Shown here piece after piece: positions 42,801-57,800 of a stretch of DNA of 64,000 nt. The notes beneath the pieces are model-generated. The model saw only the letters and a program-made list of their open reading frames with translations, was not told where the DNA came from and ran no database searches. This DNA comes from Aphrocallistes beatrix (Eukaryota; Porifera; Hexactinellida; Sceptrulophora; Aphrocallistidae): positions 573,882 to 637,881 of the forward strand of contig OY725501.1 of the NCBI GenBank assembly GCA_963281255.1, read 5' to 3'. How positions within the stretch are numbered: the first letter of the stretch is position 1; each line of letters opens with the position of its first letter. A program made the position numbers and the translations under genes.

Positions 42801-45800
42801 TGTTAATCTTAGTGGTGCGTTCATCCAGCTTATCGTCCATAGGACTAACACAGTTCGTAAAAAAGGCAAGGTCATGGCCTCATAAGCCACACCGCTTCTA
42901 CCCCCCTCTGTGCAAGTGGGTTTGTATACAGGGTATTATACAGTCCTCCACAGAGATATACTCATAATCTCAAACCCCTAAATTTTCATTCGCCTAAATC
43001 GATAAATAACATTAGAATCTAGGGTGAATTGGGTATTATTCTGGATTTTCACGCTCCTAAACAATTTGAGGCTTAAACTCTTACGCCTAAAGGAGCGTCT
43101 CGCGCTCCTATCCATTGGTTGTATAGTATTTTCAGGGGTTTATCTAGGTGCTCGGCCAGCACTTATACCAGCTTGTTATCGTCTGGGGAGCCAAGGTGCT
43201 TGCAGTGTGATTCGATTTTGGTGCCGAGTTGCCACTACCCATGGAATTACAAGATAAGCCCCTGTTTGGGTGCCATATAACCTCTATCACATTCAAAAAC
43301 GTGCCGGACTGGATAATCCTAGATCAGCGGTTATCAACCTTTTTTGGCTGTGGACCCCCCCCCCTATTGCAATTTTCCTATATTCTGTGGACCCCCTCAT
43401 ATTAACCGTAATACGAAATTTCGAATCCTGTGGATCCCCTGATATCTTCTGTGGACCACTAAGGGGTCCATGGACCCCAGGTTGGAAACCACTGTCCTAA
43501 CTTGCCATGAGTATTTCTGTAACAGAATCAGGACTTTCCCAAATCCTAGCCTATACAAACTAAAGCTGTCTTATTCTCAATTTCAATATTTTAAATTCAT
43601 TCTCCTTTAGAGGAACTCAAGCGTGTTTTTTCGCGTTTCGGGGTTATCAGCGAAGTAGTCGTGATGAAGGACAACATCACAAAGAGATCGAGGTAAGCTC
43701 TATACCAGATATTTTCAAACTGGGGACCACAGCAGTTTTTTCTAGACACCATAGGGGTAACTATTTTGATTCTTTCATGGTTAGCTGGGGTGGCGAGATT
43801 TGTAAACATATATCGAACTAATGTGGCATGCAACCCCAAGTCAACACCATTTAGGTCTGGGGTGACACGCTACCCCTGTCACCCCTGGAGTTACGCCTAT
43901 GCTAGTCACCCATGGATACACGCAAGTTAGGCACTTTGCTAGAAGAGACTGTGATATAGGAATATTATAGCAAAGAACAGGTGTACACACTGATTGCGAA
44001 ATATTTGTTGTCAACAGTTGCAGTCCTTTTTAGGACTATTATACTTTCATCAAAGCAATCCATTATTATTATTATAAACATCCTAATGTTTTGGCGTTAA
44101 ATTTTAATCTCTTTCATGCTTGAATATTTTAGAAACACTCTTTGATCCTGAATGCTTTGTTCCTATAAGGAATTTGAGAAATTCAGAATAATTGCTTTGA
44201 ATTATATACAGAGTAGTGTTTCTAATTTGATTCTAGAACATCTATAGCTATCCTGGATTTAGTGCCGAGTTTAAACTCAACTTGTTTTGATAGTTCTTAA
44301 TACATTTCACATCACATACCTCTCTTCATACATTAGTTTATAACCTTTTTTCACTTTAGAGGTTTTGGGTTTGTCACTTTCTCTGACGCAGTATCAGTTG
44401 ACATGGTTCTAGACGAACATGAACGTGAGCCCATCGTCCTTAACCGCAAGAAGGTACGAGTTTATTATACTTATAGATCGTAATCTCGAATAATTGCCCC
44501 CCCCCCTTCCTCCCCAAGGGGACTAAAATTTCTTTGGTACCCCTTTAGAATAAAGTTTTACAGCGAATTATTTGCTCTATCCATTTATCCAATCACTTGT
44601 GCTGTTTTATTCATTGATATGATAACTCCGCTTAATCGGGTCACTGTTTAATTGGGTCACTTTTGGCAGGACCGGAATAGCTCTCATACATATAAACTAA
44701 CACCAAATATTTTCGGTTAATAGGGTTCTCCACTTAATTAATCGGGGAAAAATGTCCTCTGACCGATGTGACCCTATTAAGCGGAGTCGACTGCATTTGA
44801 AATATAAATTTCTATCACGAGAGGATATATATTTTTTAGACCAAATAACTTTTGTTTTGTAATTGGATGCTGTCGAAAATTCATTTCGCACGACATGAAT
44901 AATAAATTGACGTTTTTTTTCAATCAGTCAAATCACTTCCATATTTTCCTTAGCAAATAATTCCGAATACGCCGGCTATTTATAGGAGAAACATTTTCAG
45001 CGTTCAGAGCAAATTAACGCATTTTCTCACGATTGCACAATAATTTGACTGAAGATAATGTTTAATTACTTCATTACTGTATTATGATTTAATTAAGTTT
45101 TATCTGAGATACGGATTTATGCCAAAAGTGCGCAATTCGGAGCTAAAATTAATCATGATTTGTGACGATCAAGTCATCCTTTCGATTAACTCTTAACTTA
45201 AAAACAACCAACTCTTGCACTTCTTCATATTCATAGAAGCTAAAGCTAATTTCCTCAATTTCATATTGTATCATAATTTTGCCAACTAAATAGTATTCTT
45301 TTGGCAAAAACTTGAAATACCATTTTTTGCAAATTAATTATATTATTTTGCCACACAAGATAGAGTGACAATATAACTTATTTTCCAAAATGATGTTACC
45401 CTAAAAAAAGCACTATTTATTTGCCAGAATAATACACTTTTTTCATTTACCTAACTCGATCTCGTTACTGATTGTGGCCTTTCTATAGATTGATCCGAAG
45501 AGAGCAATCCCGAAAAAGGTCACTGCAAGAAGGGTAAGTGTTTGTTCTTTCATTTTCTCATAATTAATGCTGAACTGTTATTTCATGGTAACCTTTTCAA
45601 ACAATTTCCTAATGGCATTTTAAATAAATTTTAACTTAGTTGGAGCATGGTAGGCTCATATGTAACAGTACAAGATGTATATCTGTAAAATTATTCTGCA
45701 TTTTCCGAAGATTACTATCTGCGTTCCGTCATATCCACCTATTTGATCTAATTTTAGTGATCCAGGTGGTGCCACCTGTTGTGCACCTGAGTCAAATAAT

Positions 45801-48800
45801 CAAATCAATTAGTTAAGAACCTTGTTTGGCATTTAATGAATTCCTTTCACTTTGATGCATTAATTACACTCGACTTTAGAAATATTTGCTACCCTACCAC
45901 AGTTCACAATTGTTCTAAATTATTCTAAATTATTATTAAGATCATTGGTCTTTCCTTTCGTTATGTAAGACGTAATGTAAGGAGTCCATTCATTTTAGTT
46001 TCTATTTACAGCCGACTCCGCTTAATCGGGTCACTGTTTAATCGGGTCAACCGCTTAATCGGGCCACTTTTGGCAGGACCGGAATAGCTCTCACACATAG
46101 AAGCTAATGCATAACAATTTCTGTTAATAGGGTTCTCCGCTTAATCGGGGCAAAATGTCCTCTGACCGATGTGACCCTATTAAGCGGAGTCGACTGAATT
46201 TTCCCATATTTCGATTTGTCACTTGCCATCGCACGATTTAGTTATATTACAAGTTGAGAGACCTGAATTTATTTTATCTCCGAAGAATTTATGCACGTTT
46301 AATTTATGAACTTGTCATCCTCACACACCCTACTTATTTTTAAATACGATTCTGTAACATGAAATAGTGCAATATGGAATGTACTCGTCACATGAATTCC
46401 AATGCAGCCAACTCCTTTCTATAAACTCGTGTCCTGTCAACTCGTGATGACTTGACTAACACAACTAATGTATTAGTTCCGTACACAGCAACAAAGCTTT
46501 GAAGTGAAGCGGTTGTTTGTCATCGCAACTCTTCTCTACACAAGCCATCACTCATTAATATTCACCGCCCATCCTCTGACATCTATGGCTTTCAATGAAT
46601 TTCCTTTTAAAAATAGACATATTAATGAATAATACTGTTTACATCATTCGTCTTGTGTGACTAACACTATATTGCGTATGCATCGTGTAATGTCTCTGCC
46701 TGAGTTGTTTGTGCTGCCAACTCAGAATTCTAGAATGTTCTCTCACTCACTATGGCGGTTTATTAACTTTATTTCTTCTCCCATCGAATGTTCCCTCATA
46801 TATTTGAGATACTTTTTTATCGTTAGCCGAAATAATTGTAGTGTGTTCAATCCCCATGAAATAGCATCTGGAAATTCAGTCGACTCCGCTTAATATAGGA
46901 TCAAATCGGTCAGTTTGCCCCGATTAATTAAGCGGAAAACCCTATTAACCGAATATATTTTGTATTAGCTTCTATGTATGAGAGCTATTCCGGTCCTGCC
47001 AAAAGTGGCCCGAATAAGCGGTTGACCCGATTAAACAGTGACCTTATTAATCGGAGTCGACTATCTAATTCATTTTGCTCGAAATATCATTATTATTCTA
47101 TTCGTATTTTAAATCTACAGTGGAGAGTTCGCTTATTAGCAATATTATTGCTTGATTAACAACCAATTCTCAACTCTCAAAGTGTAGATTATGCATTAGT
47201 TATGTTCCCCTATTGGCAACTTCGCTTATTAGCAACCATTTTCTGAGCAAAACCCGAGTTGCTAATAAGCAAATTCCACTATACTCCAAATCTAACGAAC
47301 TTCATACATTTAATTGAATTTATTTTGACTCAGGTCACGATTTTCATGATAATTCTCTACTGTACGCTAATATAGTTTAAGTAGGCGAGATTGCTTATAC
47401 AGGACACCCTCGCTAATCCGAACACTTGATTCTTAGAATCCGAACGCTAAAAAATATGATTTATTTGCCTCTATGCTTTGAATCAACATTTATAATCTTA
47501 TATCTTCAAATAAGTTTGAGAAACTTCGTTAAAAAAGCAATCATAATGAAATATTAACCTTAATATTCTAACATTACGAATTTATTATTGTAGCTTTTCC
47601 ATTGAATTAGTGTTATTTCACTCATCCGAACGATTTTTTAGATAATTATTACAGAGCTGTTCGGATTAGCTAGGATGAACTGTACTAGTAATTCGCATTT
47701 TGCCCGAAATTCGATGGCTAATACGAGAATAGAAGATTTATTTCAATCATAATTCAAAATCAGTATTAGAAATGTGCTCATATGAATATTAAGGCACTCA
47801 AATTATGTACGTATTTTAACCCAAGGATTTTCTTTAGACGAAGAAAGTATTCGTGGGAGGTATCTCATCTGACACGAGTCAAGATGACATCTATGACTAT
47901 TTTAAGCAATTCGGACAGGTCAGTTCTTTATGACTAAATTAATATGAATTTATAATCTAAATAACTACATTTATATAGTAAATACCCAAATACTTCACAC
48001 TTCTTATTCCCTCCTTCTACAAACCAACTAACTCTTGCATTCCCCAATCTGTCATTAACTAAATTTTGTCTCTTATATCGCGAGTAGGCTACAATTAGTA
48101 TTTTGTCCCACTTCCAATAGAAATCGGGGTTTTTTGTTGCCTTTCGGGAAATATTGTACCTTTCAGTGACCATTCATTGTATAGGTAATGCAGAAATGGT
48201 TCGACTTTTCGAAAAAGGAAATAGTTCTCTTTTTATCGTTAGGATTAATGGTGTGTTTTTTTAACTATTTCCTTTTTTCCGGTTTTTGTGCGAACTATTT
48301 CCACCATACCATTGTATACATACCAGGCTACCATCGAAATATGTACGTCTTATCATCCCAGAATTCCTAACGAATTACGGTGATAACTTATCTGTAAGTA
48401 TTTTCGAGTAACAGTGTATATAAATAGTATACATCTTATCTAAGCTTGTTCGTAGAACGAAACCAGACTTTATTACATATAAGATTTAATTATAATGATA
48501 ACACTTGTAGATAATTGAGGCTATGCTTATCGTTGACAAGAACACGAATAAACATAAAGGTGAGATACATTATCTGTAACTTCATTGTAACTAATGATAT
48601 TTAAGTTAAGAGCTAGTACATGATTAGCATAGCAACCATCACAGTATTTTACTCATTTATTCAGTTAATTCAGCGGTGGGCAACCTATGGCCCGCGGGTC
48701 ATTTGGGGCCGCGAGACTAAATTTGATGGCCCGCGACTCTTCCAAAACACTCTATTATAGAGCCCGCGTGTTAGTGATTGTAATATACAAAATGGGCCCG

Positions 48801-51800
48801 CCTAATTTTGATGTGAAATTGATGCTGAATATCAATATATTTTCTATAATCATTATATAATGATTCAATTCATTTTACTTATTTTGCTTTTATAAGTATA
48901 ATTTTAGTTGTTACATTGCATTCCATATACTTGAAGGTTTCTAATGTCAGTTCTTGCTACGGCCATGGTGATGTGACCTTAACAAGAACTGTCAGATTTG
49001 GGACCACTTAAGGATAAAGGTTGCCCGCAACTGAGTTAATATATGAGTGTCCCGTTTTTACATGAAATTTCTCCATCATATCTCGCTTTTTTTAATTACA
49101 TATACAGTCGAAACCGGTTTTTTCTTACTATTTCTTTACAGGTTTAAACAGTAAGAAATAAACGATGGAAATTAATATATATTTGGAATTTTTTTGGAAT
49201 TTTTAAGTAAAGATAAACTGGAGTGAGAAAAAAACGGTTTCGACTATACTAATTTTGGGTCTCATTGATTTTCTATGCATCCTGGCATGTCTCGCGAAAT
49301 TCAACGCTGCGTCCCGCTTTTATCATAGCTTAAGTTGGCATGTATGGGTTCTGTTCAAGGAATTTGCACGAATATTTTCAATTTCTATGTTGCTTTCTTC
49401 TTTTAGGATTTGGATTTGTAACTTACGATAATTACGACTCAGTGGATGAAATCTGTTGTCAGCAGTTCCACAACATAAACGGAAAGAAGGTTTGTGTTTT
49501 CAGTGCATTTCTAACTAAAGATTTATAAAAGATTCCGTCGTTTTCACACCCTCATAAATACAATAATTTATTCTCCAAATTCGTGGGACAAAGAAAATAA
49601 CCCGGGGCCCGTTACTATGATTTGCAGGGTTGCCGTGGGAATGGAATTTCAATTCCCACAGAATCCCACATGTGGGAATCCCCATAGGCTTAAAGTTATT
49701 CCCATTCCCATCCCATATGGGAATCTGTGGGTTTTCCCATGAGAATTCCCACAGATCCTCATTCCCACGGCAACCCTGATGATTTGGTTTAGGTGGTCTA
49801 ATGAAAACCGGGTCCGCAGGATCAAACTCGGGGAAAATGCCCCGGATGCCCCCCCCCCCCCCCCCCTTGGAATGCCCTGAAATAAACTAATTATTCGTAG
49901 CATTGTTCTTATTTTAATAACTGAGCGATTTCTCAACTCTCATATCGCATTCAGTTCATTTGGACATTGAATATCTGAGTATGGTTAACTGTAAACTATT
50001 ACACCAAAATCTATTCATATTCAGAATACTTGCGCTGAGCACATTGACTCTAGCAACAATGGGGTTAACTTAATTCCTGAGATCCGTGTTTTTTTAGCTC
50101 TATTACCTAAAAACCGCGACATCCACCTTAGTTTAAATGTCCCGTTCAACAACCTGAGACCCATATCTCCTACCCAAAATGCTGCTAAATCGGTCTGAAA
50201 TGGGTAGCATTCTCACTGAAAACGCTGCGTTATTGTAACAATATTGCAGTGCCATATAAGTATTCTGATCCATATTTTTCAATGTTTAAATTCAGCTCTT
50301 AAATATTTAATCGTGAATTACATCCCCTAGTCATAAATTAACTATCCACCTGTTCTAATTTCTCTAAACACAGCCCAAGCTATTTTCCATTGACACACGA
50401 TCTCGTAAATTAAACAGTTTCTCAAATTCACTCGTCTAACTATGCACAGTTGGTAATACAACGCATCAAATTTCCAGTTTCCCAATAAGTTTAACATTAA
50501 TGACGCAAATCAAATGACCTGACACCCAAAGAGGTTTGCCCAGATACATTACAAGAGCTTGGAATGCAATTATAAGTTCTTTTGTTTCAGACACTTTTTC
50601 TTGATCTTTCGATGAGCTCGGTATTATTATAATTTTACTCCAGACTCTATCTCATTCATTTGTTCTATATATAGTATTCTTGAAATGCAATCGCTCTCGT
50701 TCTAATCAGTGCGTACGTATTCGTCAGCAGAATTTGATCAGTTAACATTGCATTTGTGCATTATAAACAATTCTAAATGAACACACGTGTGCTTTCATGA
50801 AGTCTGGTTTTGGTATTATCACAACTAAACGACTGTTTCTCCCCTCCCCCCCATCCCAAATTCGGTTCTGTCAGCTCTCATTTTGTAGAGTCAGGAGGAT
50901 GTACCGTCTATCCTCAAAGAGTAGTGGACTCTATCCAACTCTACAGTACCCCCCCCCTCCTGAAAATATTATAGACACTCCTCTTAACTTAAAATTTGGT
51001 TATTTACTTTTGTATAAATATATTGCACCCTACTACCTTCCACACTGTAAACGATAGAAGTCAACAATGTAAACTTTCATTTTTGAATTGAAAGATCAAT
51101 ATAAATTTACAAGTAAGTTTTGTTATGAGTTTATGGCTTTCACTCAACTCAGCCATACTACATAAATTCTTCTGTTCAACGTCACTTAATGCCACTTCTA
51201 CCTGTTTTTTTTCTATTTATAGTCTGGACCCCAAATTTATTTGGCTTACCCGCCCAAAATGGCTTAGACAGGAAATGACGCAACATTCCTAGTATACGTA
51301 GGCGGGGTTAATTAGTCACTTATCTGAACTGTAGTTTTTCGAACTTCAGTTATCCGAACATTTCACTTATCAGAATCACCTCTGCTTGGGGTCATATCAT
51401 GTTCGGATAACTGACATTCTAGTTCTACTGTGTTAAAATTTCTAGAATGTTCTCTGAATATGTCTGAACAATGGATAATAGTGCTAGACAGTACTAGAGA
51501 TACGGAATTAAGTTATAAGCTAAACTCAGTTTCAATCAATCGACCGAACTTTTCGATAATCTCCTAAATTCCAACGAACCTTTTCACCACCATACATGCC
51601 AACTTGAGCCATGATTAAAACGGGACGTAGCGTTGAATTTCGCGGGACATGGCGGGACGCAATAGAAAAGTATTATACATGAGTAAAAAAAGCGGGACAT
51701 AATGGGGCAATTTCATGTAAAAGCGGGACATTCGAGAAAATTAGCTCAATAGAAGAGTGAAAAAGGCGGGACGTCCCGCCAAAGACGGGACAGTTGGCAA

Positions 51801-54800
51801 GTATGCACCACACAGGCAGGACATAGAGAGAGTAGGGGCGAGTTCGATTAAATTCAAACGTTAGATCCGTTCCCACCCCCCAAGAAGCTTTTAGATTTGG
51901 GGCATAATTATCGAAAAAAATTGTCTGTTAAATATACAGTCAATTTTCTCACTCCGGTTTATCTTTACTTAGCGGGTTTTTCTTACTATTTCAGAATATT
52001 TCTGGTGTAAATAATTCCAAATCTATATTAATTTCCATCGTTTTTTTCTTACTGTTTGAACCCGTAAAGAAATAGTAGGAAAAAACGGTTTCGACTGTAT
52101 TTATAGTTCAATTCAATTCAATTGAATTCTGTATTTAGGTGGAAACGAAGAGAGCTCAGCCTAAAGAAGGAATGGGCAACTTGCCGAAGTCCAAGAAGCA
52201 AGGAGGTCAGTAATAAACTAACGAAACCTGGGATAATACACTACATTCTATTTTATTATAATTAAGATTGGTAAATTTATAAGAATTCCCAACCAAATGT
52301 CATATGCCCAATATTCGCCAACATGATTAGCAAGTGTGTGTCTAAATCCGCGGTTCTCAACGGAACATGGGGGGATCCCAGATTTTTGGCTTATATACAA
52401 TGTCTCAACCTCTCCTTTTAAAATCGTGTCTTCGTCCCCTGTGGAATAGATCTGGCTATCTATTCTGATTATCAGTTGCTTTTCACCAGAAAATTCGAAT
52501 GAAAACGGACGCGACGAACTCTACTTTTTGAATCAATTAATTGAAATTTCAGATTAAGTCCTGTAAATACATTGTTTATTATCGCTTCGCCTGTCATATT
52601 AGAACCCTTATGTGTCATTCATGAACTTTATAACTACTAATACATTGTTGAAGTACCGTAAACTGGGGCGACTTTGGCCCACAATGTATTCGGCATGTAC
52701 TATAATAGCATAATTCTAATTATTCCTAAACTTGTGTATAGATTTCTACGATTATGGAGATGCTAGCAAGTACGCCTACATGAACTACTACCCATCAGAT
52801 CAATTCTATGCGATGTACAATCCCTACTATGGGAGATACGTTCTGTTGCCGTACTACCCTACTTCGACTGGGTCTGCGAATGACCAGGTGTATTCTGGAG
52901 AGTCCTATATCGGTACGTTTGATTGATGTAGTGAAATTCTCGGTATAGTGGAAATAGTTCGACTTTCCAAAAAAGGAAATCGTTCGAAAAAAACCCACCA
53001 TTAATCCTAATAATAAAAGTCGAACTACAGTCGACTCCGCTTAATAGGGTCACATCGGTCAGAGGACATTTTGACCCGATTAAGCGGAGAACCCTATTAA
53101 CCGAAAATATTTTATATTAGCTTCTATGTGTAGGAGCTTTTCAGGTCATACCAAAAGTGTCCCGATTAAGCGGTTGACCCGATTAACCAGTGACTCTATT
53201 AAGCGGAGTCAACTGTATTTCCTAAATCCGCAATTCGAACTATTTCCTTTTTCGAAAAGTCGAACCATTCCCGCATTACCGAATTCTCTTATTAGGAACT
53301 CGGGTTTTGCTCAGAAAATGGTTGCTAATAAGCGAAGTTGCCAATAGGGGAACATAACTAATGCAAAATCTACACTTTGAGAGTTGAATATTTGTTGTTA
53401 ATCGAGCAATAATATTGCTAATAAGCGAACTCTGTAGATTTAAGATACGAATAGAATAACAATGATATTTCGAGCAAAATGGATTAGATACAGTGGAATT
53501 TGCTTATTAGCAACTCCCTTATTAGCAATATTGCTCTATTAGCAACCATTTTATGAGCAAAACTCGAGTTGCTAATAAGTGAACTGGAATTCGCTTATTA
53601 GCAACTCGCTTATTAACAATATTGCTCTATTAGCAACCATTTTATGAGCAAAACTCGAGTTGTTAATATGCGAATTACAATTCGCTTATTAGCAACTAGA
53701 GTTTTACTCATAAAATGGTTTGTTTAATAGTATTGAAGATTTGAATGTAAATAATTTAGTTTATGAATTAATCGACTCGTTTGAAAACTTGTACAACTCC
53801 CTCCCAATATATTTCCTATCTATCTCATTCTATTCCATACATGTCAACCGTCCCGTTTTCACATGATTTCATATATAATTTTTTCTATTGTGTCCAGCTT
53901 TTAGCATGGCCCAAGTTGGCATGCATTCTATTCATGACGATGATTCTCCATCACATTTCAATATAACTGCCCGTTTACTAAATTTGTATTGTTCCCAAAT
54001 GTTGTCTATCATACTATACTGTTTGTTTGTTTGTTTGTTGTTGTTTTTCATTTTATAATTTTACATTCTCTAGCTCAATACCCGAATAGCCCTGATGCAG
54101 CTGGCGCCTACGGTTTTTGGTCTAATGTAAGTCTAACTTATCTCAACTCTACATACATAGTACAAATGAATGGCGGATGTTTCGTCGCTGATGTTTCTTT
54201 GAATGAAATTATTGAATCCTCACTTTCATTCTCTCATTCATTCTACCTATAATAAATGACAATCACCCACCCACCCCCTCACGAAATATAAATACCACTC
54301 TCGCGTGCCATTTGATATTATTTCAAACTCAAAATGCCCACTTTCTCTTTGCTCATATACACAATACTCTCCAAAATGCTCACTCTCATTCTCCTATCAA
54401 TTCTATTCAGCTTTAGAACAAATTCATTTTTCCCAACATTTTTTATTCCATTCTAAAATATCAGCGACGAAACTTCCGTTTAGCTACAGTAGAACCTCGT
54501 TATTACGAACACCAGGGAATGGTCGAAGAAATTTTTTGTATTATCCGGAATTCATATTAGCTGTAGTGATTTGCATGTATTTTCCTTCGTAGGGGATAAC
54601 ATATCTGTTATTCGGAGTTTCGTAATATCCGCATTCGCATTAACGAGGTTCTACTGTAGTATTGGCTTTAATTAATACATTTGTCCGGAAAGACCGAAAT
54701 GCAACGATTGCAACATTATTATAAGTGCCAATTTATCAGAGTATTATATTCCGTGAAAAAACGTGCCATTTATTCCTTATAATTTCATCAAAATATTCAC

Positions 54801-57800
54801 TTTGAAATTAGGATCTTGTCTATAAGCAGGAAATATACTACAAAAAGTGTTATATTCAGTGGCGTCTCCGAATAACGGACACAGTGGGGACATGACTTTA
54901 TCCGTTGTAGAGAGTCCGTTTTTCGGAAACTAAACTGTATATATACTGTATAGGATGGTTTATACATAATTTTAGAACTTTGTTTGGTTCCAAAGAGTTC
55001 CCAGCACATCACAAAAAATAAGTGGGATTGAAACACCTGGTTATAGCGAAATGGCTTTTTATCCGCGGATATGGCATTTATTAGCGCAAATAAGTTCTGA
55101 ATGGCTCTACGGTGTTGTGACGAGTGTCACATTTAATTTATATATCTGCACCACCTCAAGTTAAGCCCTTGCCACCTCACAGGATACAAATAACATTTTA
55201 ATTTCGAATAAAATCTAATAAGTATTGAATTTTTTCTTTTAATTACTTGTATTTCTTGTAATTCAGCCTCTACTCTGTATTTATATATTTTCTTTTTTTC
55301 TAGGTGTACTAACTTTTATTTTCGTTGAAATTATGATAATTAATATATTTTCTAAGATCAATTCTTTTCTTGTTCAAAGGGTTCTTAAAGGGATGGGGAT
55401 GGGAATATATTAGAAGGGCATACTTTACAATTAATTTAATTAGTACTTAAGAGGGGGAATCTGCATAGGTCGCTAGATTAATACAGTCAGTGTCGCTTTT
55501 TATAAACTCGCTTATTACAATAGAACGTTAGTTATCCTAACTCCTCGGTTAACCAAACTAGTCCTTATAAAAAAATTGAAAATGATCCTACTTAAGTAAA
55601 GAGAATTGAGAGCATTAAAAACACTAAACTTCTAACTACTCCCGTTAAGACCCATCATAATCAGCTGTAAATCGAACCCAATAAATTAAGAATTCCATCG
55701 TAGGACATTCCTGGTTCGTTCCTTCAATTTTAAAATAATTGACTCAACCACATTTATACCTTTAGTTGGCTTAGTGTTTTTTCTATTTATAGTAAGCCCC
55801 AAACTTGTATGGCTTCCCCACCCAAAATGGCTTAAACCGGAAATGACGCAACAAAACACCGCCAAGCGCTTAATTAATTAAATAAATTATTCTCAGTTCA
55901 ACATAAATGATACTACTTACTATAATAAAAAGTCACTTATCTGAATTTCAGTTATCCGAACATTTCGCTCATCCAAACCCACTTTGCTCCCATCACGTTT
56001 GGATAACTGACGTTCTACAGTATAGCAATTTTATTGCTTACATAGAATTAGTATTAAGTGTGTAGTCTCTATTATAAACAATTTTTGCTCTCCTGGTGGT
56101 TCATAACAAGCGCCCATGAATTCAGGGTGTACCAAAAGTGTTGTCACCTTTGAATACAAGATCTCATTAATAAGTGAACAAAGATTTGATAATTGGAAAG
56201 GAAAAAGTGTATTTCGCAAATGGTGTGATGTCACAAAATATAGTGATAGCTAACGACAGAATACTTATGTCGCTGATAACGCAGTGGAGAATGCTACACA
56301 TTTCAGACCGATTTAGCAGCATTTTGGGTAGGAGATCTGGTTTTCAGGTTGTCGAATGGGACATGTACCAAGGTGGATGTCGCGGTTTTTAGGTTATAGA
56401 GCTTAAAAACCACGGATCTCGGAAATTGTTAGCTTTTAAGTTAGCCCCATTGTCGCTAGAGTCAGCGCCATGTAAGTATTGTGTGTAGTGAAACTATTTT
56501 TGACAGAGGTGTGAGGGCTATTAACGAAGTGGTTCCCAACCTGGGGTCTACAGAACATATGAGGGGATCATGAGGTCTGAAATATGTATGTTGGAGTTAA
56601 CGTATTAGAAATAGTTTGATATATGGAATATTTACCATATTGGTATACAGGGTGTAACAAAAGTGTTTGTCACCCTAGATTCTTCATCATTATGCTTGAT
56701 TGATATCGAACCAATATTCTAAATCAAACTAGTTTCATAGAGTCTAAATCAAGAGTTCTTTGTTAGGAAACTAGGCTTCTATCCATTGCACTTGTGTCTT
56801 ATTCTACCAATGTTGTCCATAAAAGCGTTAACTATGCGCTCCCATATTGTCAACGTAAATTCTCGCACTCGTGTATACATCAACGAAGCTAGAAATTTCT
56901 ATCTATTTACTAGAGTTTGTATTCAATTACATGCTGGATTATATGCCATTTTGTCCCGTCTTAATTTCTATTATATCCATCACATACGTATATTATTAGT
57001 TTTTAAGGGTGTGAATGAGTCTGGTAATAACCGGCAACAATCCTATATTTCCGTGTAGGGTGCGGGCGGGAGCGAAAGTTTAGCTCGAGCGCTCTCTGCT
57101 AGATCTCAAACCAGCACTCCCGCACGTGCACCCGGTTACCCTCGCCATCTTGGTCACATCACTGAATTATACCACCACCAAATTCTCTTCATTAACTGTC
57201 CCATTACTTGTAATGCTGTAGGAACTACTTGTAGGAATATCTACCACTCAATTGTAGTGTCAATTTAATACATAACCAGCAAGATAGAAAAATAATCAAG
57301 AAAACTCGAATCGCTGGTCTAGTAATTCCACAATATTTCCTCAGCCCATTCTCCCAAATGACAGGCTTTTAAAATTTGTACACTCGAACAATGCCCTGAT
57401 TATACCATTCAAATGCTTCTGCAGTTTTATAAAATTATTAATGATGATAATAATAATAATATTTTTATTTTCGTTAGAAAAGATGCGTATTGCCCAATCA
57501 TCGTTATTAGATAAGATGACTAATTTCGTATGTTTGAGTGTAGCAAAATGCTTCTAAGAAAAGTCAGGGATTCAATTTGAGAATCTTATTTTCCTATTTC
57601 GTGAAGAAGCTCCTCTTCAGGAGAGAATACCTTGATTCTATGCCCGGAAGTATCACTAATCAGAATGTTGCTCTGTCCATTCAGACATAGGAATGTTGCA
57701 TTCCTTACTTGCATACTGTATCCCTGTGTTATGAACAGAGTTGCACGCGGGGCTGACTTTTCTTATCGGCCCGCGGGCCGAATATAATAGTGACAACCAG

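Larger units (their letters stand above)
45534..47837 (+). other. RRM gene intron 4
   Basis: It contains pogo-like elements at 46009-46196, 46877-47063, 47118-47280 and 47400-47682. The stretch 47064-47285 is an inverted copy of 53281-53488 in intron 9. No other gene is seen. Confidence 0.7.
49490..52138 (+). other. RRM gene intron 7
   Basis: It contains the hAT-type element 49625-49778, a repeat at 50035-50275 whose inverse lies at 56240-56475, a 'ggcttacccgcccaaaatgg' fragment near 51250, a 'gttatccgaacatttc' pogo-like fragment near 51320-51430, a 'catacatgccaacttg' element (51596-51808) and the element 51937-52097. Confidence 0.7.

Noticed and set aside
48188..48370. 60-codon frame in RRM intron 5 with hydrophobic residues
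   Set aside because: It lies in a dispersed element also found at 52941-53280 and has no conserved features.
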